This document shows positions 23,311-32,036 of a DNA stretch of 64,000 nt, piece after piece. Numbering within the stretch: position 1 is the stretch's first letter; each line of letters starts with the position of its first letter. This DNA comes from JACCZR01 sp963844805 (lineage in GTDB: Bacteria > Actinomycetota > Thermoleophilia > Solirubrobacterales > Thermoleophilaceae), in NCBI GenBank assembly GCA_963844805.1, contig CAWJPU010000009.1, forward strand, positions 310,001 through 374,000. Direction: 5' to 3'. The translations under genes and the position numbers were made by a program. The notes under the pieces are model-generated. The model saw nothing but the letters and a program-made list of their open reading frames with translations. It searched no databases and was not told the DNA's origin.

Positions 23311-25089
23311 TCAGCCAAGGGGAACGATGCCCGAGACAGCCGACCCCTCGCCCGGCGAAGAGCGGACGACGAGCCGGCCCCCGACCGCCTCGATCCGGTC
23401 GCGCATGTTCGTCAGCCCCGCGCCGTTGGTGTGCGCACGCACGTCGAAGCCCGCGCCGTTGTCGCGGACCTCGAAGCGGAGCCCGTCGTCCTCGTGCAGG
23501 TCGATCGTGACCTCCGTCGCGTCTCGCGCGTGCTTCGCCGTGTTCTGTAGGGCCTCCAAGCAGCAGAAGTAGACGGCGCTCTCCACCGGCTGCGGCAAGC
23601 GGCCGACTCCATTCGGGCTCACGTGGGCCTGCGTCGGGGCGCGCAGAGCAGCGGCATGGAGCGCGGCGGGCAGTCCCCGCTCCTCCAACAGCGAGGGATA
23701 GACGCCGTGTGAGATCGAGCGGATCTCACCCAGCGTCTCCGTGACGTCATCGCCGAGCTGATGGAGCCGCGACAACCCCTCCGCGGGATCCTCGCGCATG
23801 AGCTCTTCCGCAAGCTCGAGCTTTATCCGCAGCGCCACCAGGCGCTGCTGAGCGCCGTCGTGGAGGTCGCGCTCGATGCGCCGGCGCTCCTCGTCGGCCG
23901 CTGCCTGGATCCGGCCGCGGGAGCGGTCTATCTCGGCCAGCGACGACGTGACCTCGGCGGCCAGCCGCTCGTTCTCGAGCGTGATGCGCGTGAAGGACAC
24001 CGCGGCTTCCAGGAGCTTGGGCTGGTGGAGGAGCGCGGGGTCGTGCACGATCAGGGCGACCCCTCTGTCGCCGCTCCTCACCTCGGTGACGTGCTGGCCC
24101 GGACCGAGCGGCAGGTAGCCGAGGTCGGGTCGCTGAATGAGCCGGAGCGTGGGGTCATCCAGCGCCGTGGCGAGAGCGTCGCCGAGCTCGCCGGGGCGGG
24201 GGCCGTCCTCGATTCGGTTGCCGAGCTCTCCGACCGCGTCCGCCACGTGCAGGCGCTGACGTATCAAGCCGATCCCGAAGCTCGCCGCCAGGGCCGGGAG
24301 AGCGAGCGCCGCGAGCCAGCCGAGCGTGGTGGCCGTGGAGCCTCCGGGGTCGACCGCGCGGGCCACGATCGCGGCTGCCAGCAGCGCCAGGCGGGCGATG
24401 GCGACGACCAACACCGGATTCAGTGTCTGGCGCAGCAGCGGGGAGGCCTGGCGGACCCGCTGGGCCAGGCGGAGCAGGACCGTCCCGAAGAGCAGCAGCG
24501 TCAGCGTCTCTCGCAACGGGCGCAGCCCTGCGTCGACCCATGCCGGCTCGGACCCCAGGACCATGAAGGCGTTGTCGGGACAGCCGCTCTCGCAGCTCGA
24601 GAACGGCGACGGCGACGGGTAGCTCTCGATCAGCAGCGCGGAGGGGAGGTACAGGAGGCCGAAGATCCCGACGGCGGCCCGCACCAGCGTGCGGTCGACC
24701 CGCTCGGTGATGCGTCCGGTGGGGAAGGACAGCACCAGGTAGATGAGGCTCACCTCGAGCGCCCACCCGGCGACCCTGCCGAAGCTGTACGGCAGCGCCT
24801 GTTGGGACTCCGCCAGCGTGGTGAGGAACCAGCCGAAGCCGGTGATCATCAGCAGCCGCCCGAAGCGCTCGGCCGGTCTGAGGTGCCAGGCAAAGGCCCC
24901 GACGGCGACCGGCGCCGCGACCGTCAACGCGCGCGCCACCGCCGCCCCGGCGGAGGCGGTCGAATCGTACGTGACCGCGGCGGAAACGCCGGCCAGCGCG
25001 AGTCCGGCGGTCACCGCGGCAGCGGTTATCGGCGACGGGGGCCGGTCCTCGGGCGAGTCCGCGACCTCGGCCACCCCTGGGAGACGCAT
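23311..25089 (-). CDS. Membrane sensor histidine kinase (HisKA_3 type)
   Basis: The 592-residue kinase has about eight N-terminal membrane segments, a linker with a region similar to DUF-type sensor inserts, and the kinase core. The core has ERRRIERDLHDGAQQRL with the phospho-accepting His, N box LQNTAKHA, G1 DNGAGFD and G2 GAGLTNMRDRIEAVGG. HisKA_3 kinases pair with NarL-type regulators, and the one at 20665-21327 is the natural candidate. The signal is unknown; the sensing part lies in the membrane with a Cys pair in the loop SSCESGCPDN. Confidence 0.9.
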   Translation of the reverse strand: MRLPGVAEVADSPEDRPPSPITAAAVTAGLALAGVSAAVTYDSTASAGAAVARALTVAAPVAVGAFAWHLRPAERFGRLLMITGFGWFLTTLAESQQALPYSFGRVAGWALEVSLIYLVLSFPTGRITERVDRTLVRAAVGIFGLLYLPSALLIESYPSPSPFSSCESGCPDNAFMVLGSEPAWVDAGLRPLRETLTLLLFGTVLLRLAQRVRQASPLLRQTLNPVLVVAIARLALLAAAIVARAVDPGGSTATTLGWLAALALPALAASFGIGLIRQRLHVADAVGELGNRIEDGPRPGELGDALATALDDPTLRLIQRPDLGYLPLGPGQHVTEVRSGDRGVALIVHDPALLHQPKLLEAAVSFTRITLENERLAAEVTSSLAEIDRSRGRIQAAADEERRRIERDLHDGAQQRLVALRIKLELAEELMREDPAEGLSRLHQLGDDVTETLGEIRSISHGVYPSLLEERGLPAALHAAALRAPTQAHVSPNGVGRLPQPVESAVYFCCLEALQNTAKHARDATEVTIDLHEDDGLRFEVRDNGAGFDVRAHTNGAGLTNMRDRIEAVGGRLVVRSSPGEGSAVSGIVPLG

Positions 25090-25242
25090 TGTCTTTTGCC
25101 CTTACTGCTCTCGGGCCCTACCTCCGGGCGTCTGGGGACGTACCGGCGAGCGTACCTGAGCTTCGACCGGCCCGCACCCTTGTGACGGACTTGGCGCCCC
25201 GGGAGGCTGGACCCTCCGAAAGCCCGCAATCGAGGAGGCCTC

Positions 25243-25746
25243 GTGGCCGACAAACCCGTGTTCCTGTACGCCGCCGCATACGGCTCCGAGGAGGACGCCC
25301 GCGCCGACTACGACGTGATCGTGGCGGCGCACGACGAGGGGTGGATCGGCACCTACGACGCCGCGGTGCTGCACAAGACGCCGGACGGCAAGGTGCACGT
25401 CCACAAGCACGAGAAGCCCACCCAGCACGGAGCCTGGACCGGCGCCGCGGTGGGAGCGGTCGTGGGCCTCGTATTCCCACCGGCGATCATCGGCAGCGCG
25501 CTGGTGGGCGCCGCGGCAGGTGGGGTGATAGGGCACCTCGAGGGCGGGATGTCACGCTCCGACCTCAAGGAGATCGGCGACTTCCTTGACGAGAACGAGG
25601 CGGCGCTGATCGTGATCGCCGAGTCCCGGGTGCTCGAGCAGCTGGAGCGCGACCTCACGCGGGCCGAGAAGGTGCTGGAGAAGGAAGTGGACGCCGACGC
25701 GAAGGAGCTCGAGAAGCAGCTGGATCAGGCGGGCACGCAGGCCTGA
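25243..25746 (+). CDS. DUF1269-like protein with glycine-rich membrane-insertion segment
   Basis: The 167-residue protein opens VFLYAAAYGSEEDARADYD and contains AAVLHKTPDGKVHVHK. A Gly/Ala-rich hydrophobic hairpin follows (GAAVGAVVGLVFPPAIIGSA, ALVGAAAGGVIGHLEGG), and the C-terminal half is a charged helix (RDLTRAEKVLEKEVDADAKE). This arrangement is typical of DUF1269-type proteins. Function is unknown. GTG 25243 has GAGGAGG upstream. The stop overlaps the convergent DUF2294 frame by 22 bases. Confidence 0.8.
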   Translation: MADKPVFLYAAAYGSEEDARADYDVIVAAHDEGWIGTYDAAVLHKTPDGKVHVHKHEKPTQHGAWTGAAVGAVVGLVFPPAIIGSALVGAAAGGVIGHLEGGMSRSDLKEIGDFLDENEAALIVIAESRVLEQLERDLTRAEKVLEKEVDADAKELEKQLDQAGTQA

Positions 25747-26105
25747 CCTGCGGGCCCTACTAGGGGCTTCAGAACGAAGGTCTCGACGGCGAGGTCGGGG
25801 TCGATGTGGTTGTTGCTCACGAACGCGACCACCTCGCGGTCGAGGGTGCTCTCCACGGCGTGCGACCAGGTCGTCGCGCATGACCAGCTGGAAGTCGTGG
25901 CGCAGCTGCAGCACCCGCTCTTCCTGACCCCTTTCGACGAGCCTGCGCTCGCCCTTGGTCAGGGTGTCGCCCAGGACGATGGTCACCAGGTCCTGGTCGA
26001 TCGTGGTCTTGGCCTTGGTCGGCCCGCGGCCGGTGTACTCGGCCAGCAGCTTCACCGCGGTGTCGGCGAGGATGGCCTGGGCCCGTCCGGTGCCTGGTGG
26101 GTCAT
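25725..26105 (-). CDS. DUF2294 family protein, with two frame breaks
   Basis: The middle reads AVKLLAEYTGRGPTKAKTTI, DQDLVTIVLGDTLTKGERRL, then RHDFQLVMRDDLV, which is the DUF2294 signature. The expected end (FVSNNHIDPDLAVETFVLKP) is present in another frame after a one-base shift near 25859-25866. The expected start (ATG 26105, MTHQAP) needs a second shift near 26080-26090. GGAGG lies about 11 bases before the ATG. The product would be about 125 residues of unknown function. Indels are likelier than true decay because all parts are well conserved. Confidence 0.72.
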
Positions 26106-26304
26106 TGCATGGACTGCCTCCAGCAGCTTCCTCTGAGCGGGGCCGCGAGAAGGGAGAGAAAGCAGGGAGACCCAACCAGCAGTGGTCCTCCCAGCCTACT
26201 CCCTCTAGGCAGCAGGCGCACGGCGTGCAAGAATCGCGGTTTCCAGACGGGACGCATGCGGTCGTGAAGCGGCCGTGTGTCGGACCAAGGGAGGACGGAC
26301 ACAT

Positions 26305-26730
26305 ATGGCTACCCAGGGCCATCAGGAGCTCGGGGCTCCTGTCGAGCCGGGCAACTGCCTCAGAGCCCGGTTCCCATCCTCGCTGGAGACCGCCCGGCTC
26401 GCGCGTGTCGCCTGTCGGCCTCTCCTCGCCCCGGTCGGCGACCGGAGTGGGGACATCGAGCTGGTGGTGACCGAACTGGTGACCAACGGCGTGCGTCATG
26501 CCCGGGTCGACGGCGAGAACTCGGTCACCCTCGAGGTGGCGGTCACGGACACCCACGTCAGGGTCGAGGTGATCGACGAGGGGGTCGGGTTCGCGCCCCC
26601 TCCGCCCGCCGACCCCGCCTCGCCCTCCCCTGGCGGCTGGGGGCTGGTGATGGTGGACGAGCTGTGCGACGAGTGGGGGGTCTTCATGGACGGAGGCACT
26701 CACGTCTGGGGGCATATCCCCTACAACTGA
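26305..26730 (+). CDS. Anti-sigma-factor-type serine kinase / ATP-binding protein (HATPase_c_2)
   Basis: The 141-residue protein has a complete Bergerat ATP-binding fold: N box ELVVTELVTNGVRHA, G1 VEVIDEGVGFAPP and G2 GGWGLVMVDELCDEWGV. Small proteins of this type (RsbW/SpoIIAB relatives) bind a sigma factor or phosphorylate an STAS antagonist. The STAS protein at 60964-61320 is a possible but distant partner. ATG 26305 was chosen over an upstream frame extension because GGGAGG precedes it. Confidence 0.85.
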   Translation: MATQGHQELGAPVEPGNCLRARFPSSLETARLARVACRPLLAPVGDRSGDIELVVTELVTNGVRHARVDGENSVTLEVAVTDTHVRVEVIDEGVGFAPPPPADPASPSPGGWGLVMVDELCDEWGVFMDGGTHVWGHIPYN

Positions 26731-26772
26731 CCCCCGCCTACCCTTCGGGGCCTGCGCCACCGACTGCCCCTC

Positions 26773-27312
26773 GTGCTCGCCCTGGCGGCCTGCGTCGCTC
26801 CCCTCACCGCCTGCGGCGAGGATGACGAGCCCGCCCCGGCCGCCCAGCAGCCGCCGGACAAGCCGGCGAAGCCCCCGCGCGGCTGGAAGACGGTGTCCAA
26901 CCCGAAGGCCGTCGTCTCGATCGCAGCGCCGCGGGGGTGGAGGGTCACCGAGCGCGAGCGGGCCACGCTCATCCGGTCGCTCGACCGCACCGTGGCGGTG
27001 ACCCTGGTGGCCGACCGTTCACCCGCCGGCCGCGAGACCCCAGCGGCCGACTTCGCCAGCGACACCCTGACCCAGCTGCCCAACTTCGAGGGCAGCGTGA
27101 GCCCCGACCCTCGTCGGGTCCGCGGCTCCCCGTATCCCTCGGCCCAGGTGCAGGGCCGCGGCCGGCTGCCCCGCAGCCGGGCCGAGCAGCTCATCACCGT
27201 CGCCGCCTTCCACCGCGCCGGCAGGGTCACCTACGCGGTGGTGGCCTTCCGCCAGCGCCAGACGCCCGCGGCGACGCTGGAGCGGATGCTCGCCACCGTG
27301 CGCGGCGGCTGA
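26773..27312 (+). CDS. Secreted lipoprotein of unknown function
   Basis: The 179-residue protein has a lipoprotein signal, LALAACVAPLTACG, with the lipobox Cys at about residue 14. A Pro/Ala linker follows, then a domain starting WKTVSNPKAVVSIAAPRGWR that resembles PsbP/LpqN-like folds seen in actinobacterial lipoproteins. It contains no catalytic motif that I recognise. The start is GTG 26773, although a slightly longer signal peptide from an upstream codon is possible. It converges with pyrE across a hairpin. Confidence 0.72.
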   Translation: MLALAACVAPLTACGEDDEPAPAAQQPPDKPAKPPRGWKTVSNPKAVVSIAAPRGWRVTERERATLIRSLDRTVAVTLVADRSPAGRETPAADFASDTLTQLPNFEGSVSPDPRRVRGSPYPSAQVQGRGRLPRSRAEQLITVAAFHRAGRVTYAVVAFRQRQTPAATLERMLATVRGG

Positions 27313-27346
27313 CGGCGCCCTTCCTCCGGGAGACCTCGCCCAGCGT

Positions 27347-27386
27347 CCGGCGGCCCCGCACCCCGGCGTCCGGAGGGGCCCGCCGG
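27347..27386. terminator. Strong hairpin between convergent lipoprotein and pyrE genes
   Basis: CCGGCGGCCCC at 27347-27357 pairs with GGGGCCCGCCGG at 27375-27386, with one bulged G and an inner CCCC/GGGG capable of extending the stem. There is no T tract, as usual in very high-GC actinobacteria. It probably ends transcription from both sides. Confidence 0.55.
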
Positions 27387-27389
27387 CGG

Positions 27390-27953
27390 CTACCGGCGGT
27401 CGGGGCGGTCCGGGTACACGTCGTCGATGGACGCCAGGGGCCGGTAGGGCGCACCCGCCGCCCGCTCGATCGCCTCGCCGCCCCCGGCCAGGCGGTCCAG
27501 CACCGAGACCACCCCCACGACCTCGAGCCCCTCTTCGCGGATGCGCTCGATCGCGGTGACGGTCGACCCGCCCGTGGTCACCACGTCCTCGACCACCAGG
27601 CAGCGCTCGCCCCGCTCCAGCGGGGGACCCTCGACCCAGCGCTGCAGGCCGTGCGACTTGCGCTCCTTACGCACGAAGAAAGCCTTCACGTCGGCTCCGG
27701 CGGCGAGGGCGGAACAGGCCACGGGGTCCGCGCCCATGGTCAGGCCGCCCACCGCGGTGGCGCCGCGCTCGGCAGCCTCCGCCGCCACCAGGCCGCCCAG
27801 GGCGGCGAAGCCGGCAGGCCGCAGGATCGCCCGCTTGGCGTCCACGTAGTACTGGGCCTTCGCCCCGCTGGTCAGCGTCACCTCGCCGATGACGAGCGCG
27901 TGCTCGCGCAGCTCGGCGACCAATTTGTCGCGTAGATCGGTCAAGGGAGCCAC
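27390..27953 (-). CDS. pyrE: Orotate phosphoribosyltransferase
   Basis: PyrE makes orotidine 5'-phosphate from orotate and PRPP in pyrimidine synthesis. The 187-residue protein has TSGAKAQYYVDAKRAIL near the N-terminus, VGGLTMGADPVACSAL, the mobile-loop lysines in FFVRKERKSHGLQRW, and the PRPP-binding motif CLVVEDVVTTGGSTVTAI. The start is GTG 27953, just before the conserved N-terminal helix. A TAGAAT box lies about 11 bases before it, so the transcript may have a very short leader. Confidence 0.93.
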   Translation of the reverse strand: MAPLTDLRDKLVAELREHALVIGEVTLTSGAKAQYYVDAKRAILRPAGFAALGGLVAAEAAERGATAVGGLTMGADPVACSALAAGADVKAFFVRKERKSHGLQRWVEGPPLERGERCLVVEDVVTTGGSTVTAIERIREEGLEVVGVVSVLDRLAGGGEAIERAAGAPYRPLASIDDVYPDRPDRR

Positions 27954-27964
27954 GGGGCGTGCCG

Positions 27965-27970
27965 ATTCTA
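27965..27970 (-). promoter_or_regulatory. Possible -10 box of pyrE
   Basis: TAGAAT on the minus strand lies 11 bases before the pyrE GTG. In GC-rich surroundings this is a good -10 match, and the spacing would give a leader of only a few bases. No convincing -35 is seen. Confidence 0.35.
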
Positions 27971-28069
27971 GGAAGGCATGGCCACGCTCCTGCGCATCGC
28001 CGCCGCCGTGATCTGCAACAGCGCAACTTCCCCTGCAAATCGTGTTGTAGTACCGTCTGTTGCGGTCAA

Positions 28070-28208
28070 ACGCCGAATTCGTTCGTCCCTGGACGAGCGG
28101 AACGGGGGAACCACTGCGGTCTTGAGGGCCGCGGGGGCGAATCGCCATCCAGTGCGTTGGCGTAGCGCGACTTCCACGCGCGAGCCCGTCAGCTAACCCC
28201 GTAGGCAT
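28070..28208 (+). promoter_or_regulatory. ydaO/yuaA-type cyclic di-AMP riboswitch
   Basis: The leader before the M23 gene carries the conserved blocks of the ydaO class in order: GGACGAGCGGAACGGGGGAACC at 28091-28112, GGGGGCGAATCGCC around 28133-28146, a variable stem GCGTTGGCG/CGACTTCCACGCGCG, and the 3' block GAGCCCGTCAGCTAACCCCG with GTAGGC, ending at 28206. It is followed after about 10 bases by GGAAGAGGAG and ATG 28232. In actinobacteria this class controls cell-wall hydrolase genes, usually switching them off when c-di-AMP is high, and the gene behind it fits that rule. Confidence 0.88.
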
Positions 28209-28231
28209 AACGGAAGAGGAGTCGGACTCGC

Positions 28232-30088
28232 ATGAGCACGATTGAGCGTGACCTGGCGCTGCACGAGCCCTGGCAGAAGTCTTTGGAGCGTTCCCGGCGC
28301 CGCCGTGAGTTGGCGGCCCGTGCACGCAAGGAGGTGGCCCGCCGCAAGGGTGCCTCCGCTGCAATGGCCACCGCGATGCTGGCCGGCCCCGCCGCCCCGT
28401 TCGCGGCCGCGGCCCCCGGAGGCGGCTCGAAGCGCAGCAATGACGCAACCACGTCGTCGGACTCCGGCTCCGGCCGGCAGATCGAGATCCGCGCCGGCGG
28501 GCTCCCGCTGAGCTTTGGCTACGAGGGCGACCTGGTCGCCGCGCTCCAGAAGGGCGTGGGCGTCGAGTCCGACGGCATCTTCGGCCCGATCACCGAGAAC
28601 GCCGTCAAGGCCTTCCAGCGCCGTGCCGGCCTGGCCGTGACGGGCATCGTCGACCCGGCGACCTGGCAGGCGCTGTTCTCCGGCTCCCCGGCACAGGGCA
28701 AGGCGTCCTCCTCTTCCGCGCCCGGCCCCGTCGCCGACCTCGAGGCCCCCAAGACCGTGGAGCGGGCCGCGCCTTCGGCCCAGACCGTTCCGGTCGCGGC
28801 CAAGGAGGCCTCTCAGCCCAAGCTCCGGACCGCTGAGGCCCGCCCGGCTCCGAAGCCCAAGGCGAAGGCCAAGCCGCGTCGAAAGGCCGTAGAGCGCAGC
28901 GAGCCGCGCCATGAGCGGCGTGCCGCTCCCAAGCGCCGCGCCGCCGCGCCCAAGCGCATCAAGACCAAGCCGGTCGTCGACCGTGGCGGCGACTCGCCGT
29001 CGCTGGGCGGCGGCGCGTGCGGCTCGCGCCTGGTCAAGCCGGTCAGGGGAATCCAGACCTCGCCCTACGGCCCGCGCGGCGGTCGCATGCACGAGGGCAT
29101 GGACATCGCGGCGCCGACCGGCACCGCCATCCGTGCCGCGGCCTGCGGCGTGATCAGCTTCCGCGGCCAGCAGAGCGGCTACGGGAACATGATCTGCATC
29201 AAGCACTCGAGCCGGTTCTCCACCTGCTACGCGCACATGTCGCGGTTCGCCGGTGTGACCGGCCGCGTGCGGGCGGGCCAGGTGATCGGCTACGTCGGCT
29301 GCACCGGCAGCTGCACGGGGCCCCACCTGCACTTCGAGACCCGCATCGGCGGCTCGGCCCGCAACCCCGCGCCCTATCTGCGCGGCGCGCGGATCTCCAG
29401 CCAGCCGACCGTGAAGCGGTCCTCGGTGCGTCGCGCCCCGGTGCGCAGGGCCACGACCCGCACCGCGTCCACCCGGCGGAGCTACCAGACCACCTCGTCC
29501 TCGCGGTGGAGCGGTGGCAGCCAGTCGACGGCCACGACCGCAGCCGGCTCGGGCTCCGGCTGGCAGCAGCAGGCCCCCGCGCCTGCTCCGGCCCCGGCCC
29601 CGCAGTCGACGGTGACCCCGGCCCAGCCGGCCCCCGCGGCTCAGCCCGCTCCGGCCCCGGCCCCGCAGTCGACGGTGACCCCCGAGGCCGCTACGCAGCC
29701 CGCGGCTCCGACCCCGGTGCCGACGCCCGTGACGCCCAAGCCGGCTCCGCAGCCGGCGCCGGCCCCGGCGGAGGAGCCCCAGCCGGCCGCGACGACCCCC
29801 GCGCCCACCCCGGCCGCACCGGAGCCCGAGGCCCCGGCCGCGCCGGAGGAGCAGGCCCCGGAGGTCAAGGCGCCGGAGGTCAAGGCCCCGGAGACGCAGG
29901 CGCCCGAGGCCGCGCAGCCCGAGGCGCCCAAGGCGGAGGCCCCGGCCGCCGCCGCGCCGAGCGCTCCGCAGGCCGAGCAGCCGGCCGCCTCGCCGACGCC
30001 GGCCACTGCGTCCGCCCCCGCGGCCAAGCCGGCGGCTCCCGCCGCCCCCGCCACTCCAGCCACGCCGGCGGGCGACAGCACTCCGTAG
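28232..30088 (+). CDS. Secreted peptidoglycan-binding M23 endopeptidase with Pro/Ala-rich tail
   Basis: The 618-residue protein has an Arg-rich N-terminal segment of about 43 residues followed by a hydrophobic Ala-rich export signal. A peptidoglycan-binding domain (LVAALQKGVGVESDGIFGP, AVKAFQRRAGL) follows at about 105-145, then a basic linker. The M23 domain spans about 270-390, with zinc ligands in HEGMDIAAP (HxxxD) and HLHFE. The last 230 residues are Pro/Ala/Gln/Glu-rich low complexity, perhaps wall-spanning. Family members cut peptide cross-links in peptidoglycan. It is expressed behind the c-di-AMP riboswitch and ends at a strong hairpin. Confidence 0.92.
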   Translation: MSTIERDLALHEPWQKSLERSRRRRELAARARKEVARRKGASAAMATAMLAGPAAPFAAAAPGGGSKRSNDATTSSDSGSGRQIEIRAGGLPLSFGYEGDLVAALQKGVGVESDGIFGPITENAVKAFQRRAGLAVTGIVDPATWQALFSGSPAQGKASSSSAPGPVADLEAPKTVERAAPSAQTVPVAAKEASQPKLRTAEARPAPKPKAKAKPRRKAVERSEPRHERRAAPKRRAAAPKRIKTKPVVDRGGDSPSLGGGACGSRLVKPVRGIQTSPYGPRGGRMHEGMDIAAPTGTAIRAAACGVISFRGQQSGYGNMICIKHSSRFSTCYAHMSRFAGVTGRVRAGQVIGYVGCTGSCTGPHLHFETRIGGSARNPAPYLRGARISSQPTVKRSSVRRAPVRRATTRTASTRRSYQTTSSSRWSGGSQSTATTAAGSGSGWQQQAPAPAPAPAPQSTVTPAQPAPAAQPAPAPAPQSTVTPEAATQPAAPTPVPTPVTPKPAPQPAPAPAEEPQPAATTPAPTPAAPEPEAPAAPEEQAPEVKAPEVKAPETQAPEAAQPEAPKAEAPAAAAPSAPQAEQPAASPTPATASAPAAKPAAPAAPATPATPAGDSTP

Positions 30089-30110
30089 GGAGAAGCGCGC
30101 AGCACATCAC

Positions 30111-30154
30111 CGGCCCGGCGAGTTCGTCAGGCGACTGACGAGTTCGCCGGGCCG
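30111..30154. terminator. Long hairpin between M23 and L,D-transpeptidase genes
   Basis: CGGCCCGGCGAGTTCGTCAG at 30111-30130 is an almost perfect inverted repeat of the bases ending at 30154, with a four-base loop GCGA and two central mismatches (GT against GT). The pair is convergent, so it probably serves both strands. No T tract follows. Confidence 0.7.
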
Positions 30155-30197
30155 TGTGCCCGGTCCGCGGCCCGCGAGGCGCGAGCTATCGGGCCGC

Positions 30198-31196
30198 TCA
30201 GCGGTAGACGTAAATCGTCTCGCCGAGCCGAATGCGGCCGTTGACAGCCCTGGCGTTCGGGATCGGCACGCGGATGCAGCCGTGGCTCGCGGGATAGTTG
30301 GGCACGGACTTGTACCCGTGGATGGCGTAGCCACCGATGAAGTAGTTGGAGTGCACCATGCCGTGCGAGTTGGTGCCCGGCTGCTTGCGGTAGAAGCGGA
30401 AGGTTCCGAACACGGTCGGCGTCGACGGCTTGCCCGACGAGGCGTGGTAGACGGCCACGGCCCGGCCGCGGTTCACGAAGGCGAGCACCTGGCGCGACCA
30501 GTCGAACTCCACGTGGCGCCCGGCGCGCGGGTGGCGCGGGCGGAAGCGCCCGCGGCCGCGGAAGAGGCGCGAGTAGACCGCCGAGCTGGCGCGGTTGGTC
30601 CGCCGCATGTTGTTGGTCTTGCGGTAGGCGAGCACCGCGCGCGCGGTGCCGCCGCCGTAGCCGCCCCCGATCGGGACGGCGAACCCCAGCCGCCGTAGGC
30701 CGCGCTGCAGCAGGCGCACCTTGATCCCGCGTGAGCCGGGGCCGGCCGCGAAGCGGACGACCTTCAGCCGCTTCGACGCCGCCGAGAACGCCTTCTGCTG
30801 CGGGGTCGCCGCGTGGGTCACCACCGCGCGCAGGGTGCCGCGCCGGCGGACCCGGAAGCGGACGACGAAGCGCCCGCGGCCGCGGCTCGCCCGGCGGACC
30901 GCCACCCGCTTGGCCGCCGTCGCCCGCCGGCCGCGCCGCAGCGCGACGGTGACGACCTGGCCGCTGACGAACGGCGACACCGAGCCCACCACGGTCACGG
31001 TCTGACCGGGGACGAAGTAGTCCACGCGGCGGGTTCCCATTCCCCCGCGCAGCGAGAGGTCGCCCCTGCCGCCCTGGGCCGCGGGGGCCGGCGCAGGCTT
31101 GGGCTGCGGCTGGCCCGGGAGCAGCTGGGCGTTGGCGACAGAGGGCGCCGCGAGGGCGGCGAGGGACATCGCGGTGACGATCGCCGGCCGCCTCAT
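30198..31196 (-). CDS. Secreted L,D-transpeptidase (YkuD) with peptidoglycan-binding domain
   Basis: This 332-residue protein has a cleavable signal peptide (MSLAALAAPSVANA) and a beta-sandwich-like basic region at about 50-150. A peptidoglycan-binding domain follows (GIKVRLLQRGLRRLGFAV), and the C-terminal YkuD domain has the catalytic motif YAIHGYKSVP...SHGCIRVP, with nucleophile Cys in SHGC. Such enzymes form 3-3 cross-links or attach proteins to peptidoglycan. It faces the M23 hydrolase gene. It may be transcribed with the CPBP and HAD genes, which lie 5 to 7 bases apart. Confidence 0.92.
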   Translation of the reverse strand: MRRPAIVTAMSLAALAAPSVANAQLLPGQPQPKPAPAPAAQGGRGDLSLRGGMGTRRVDYFVPGQTVTVVGSVSPFVSGQVVTVALRRGRRATAAKRVAVRRASRGRGRFVVRFRVRRRGTLRAVVTHAATPQQKAFSAASKRLKVVRFAAGPGSRGIKVRLLQRGLRRLGFAVPIGGGYGGGTARAVLAYRKTNNMRRTNRASSAVYSRLFRGRGRFRPRHPRAGRHVEFDWSRQVLAFVNRGRAVAVYHASSGKPSTPTVFGTFRFYRKQPGTNSHGMVHSNYFIGGYAIHGYKSVPNYPASHGCIRVPIPNARAVNGRIRLGETIYVYR

Positions 31197-31203
31197 GGGC
31201 GGA

Positions 31204-32031
31204 TCACCTTACAACGGCCGGCTGCGGTCCTGGGGCCGGCAGCGCGCGGGGGCCGGGCGGGAGCAGCCGCGGGGCCACCATCGCGGCGGCGATCATCAGC
31301 GGCCCGACCACCACCGAGACCTGCCAGCCCCCATCCGCCTGGACGGCGTAGGCCACCGCGTTGTTGAAGGCGTGCATGCCCACCGCGGGCCACAGCGAGC
31401 CGGTCTTCTCGTAGACGAGGCACAGGATCACCCCCAGCACCATCAGCGGGGGCAGGATCAGCAGCTGGTCGACGCTCTCGAAGCCGAAGTGGACGAGCCC
31501 GAACACCACTCCGTTCACCAGCGCGGCCGCGGCGATGCCGAACTTGGTCCTCAGGGACGCGTAGAAGAAGCCGCGGAAGAAGACCTCTTCGGCGAGCGGG
31601 GCGAGGATCATCACCACGCAGCCGGCGACGATCAGCCCGAGGGTGCCCTGGTCGGCGCCCAGGCTCTCGGTGATCTCCTGCTCGGCGTCCGGCTGCACGA
31701 TCGCGCCGTAGATCGCGGCGAAGAGATAGAAGGCCACCAGGCCCAGCGCCGCCCACCCCACCGCCGGCCAGAAGGCGGTGCGCCGCAGCCCGAAGTGCCA
31801 CGCGCGCGGGCGCGCGACCATCGCGGCGAAGAACACCGCGGTGGCCACCAAGGCGGTGTCCTGGATTGCGGTGGCCGCCACCGTGAAGCTCGCCGGCTGC
31901 TTGCCGCCCGGGTCGACGTCGAGCGCGGCGGCCAGGATGCCCACCAGCAGGAAGGTGATCAGCAGCGCGACGATGAAGGCCGCGAAGCCGAAGCCCCAGG
32001 GCCAGCGCGGTGGCTCGTTCGACTGCTCCAC
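31204..32031 (-). CDS. CPBP-family intramembrane metalloprotease
   Basis: The 275-residue protein has about eight membrane segments. It carries the CPBP (Rce1/CAAX-like) motifs EEVFFRGFFY, FGLVHFGFE and HAFNNAV, which hold the catalytic Glu and metal or water-binding His residues. Bacterial members take part in bacteriocin immunity, sensor processing or protein secretion; the substrate here is unknown. It lies between the L,D-transpeptidase (7 bases behind) and the HAD hydrolase (5 bases ahead). Confidence 0.9.
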   Translation of the reverse strand: MEQSNEPPRWPWGFGFAAFIVALLITFLLVGILAAALDVDPGGKQPASFTVAATAIQDTALVATAVFFAAMVARPRAWHFGLRRTAFWPAVGWAALGLVAFYLFAAIYGAIVQPDAEQEITESLGADQGTLGLIVAGCVVMILAPLAEEVFFRGFFYASLRTKFGIAAAALVNGVVFGLVHFGFESVDQLLILPPLMVLGVILCLVYEKTGSLWPAVGMHAFNNAVAYAVQADGGWQVSVVVGPLMIAAAMVAPRLLPPGPRALPAPGPQPAVVR

Positions 32032-32036
32032 CCCGC

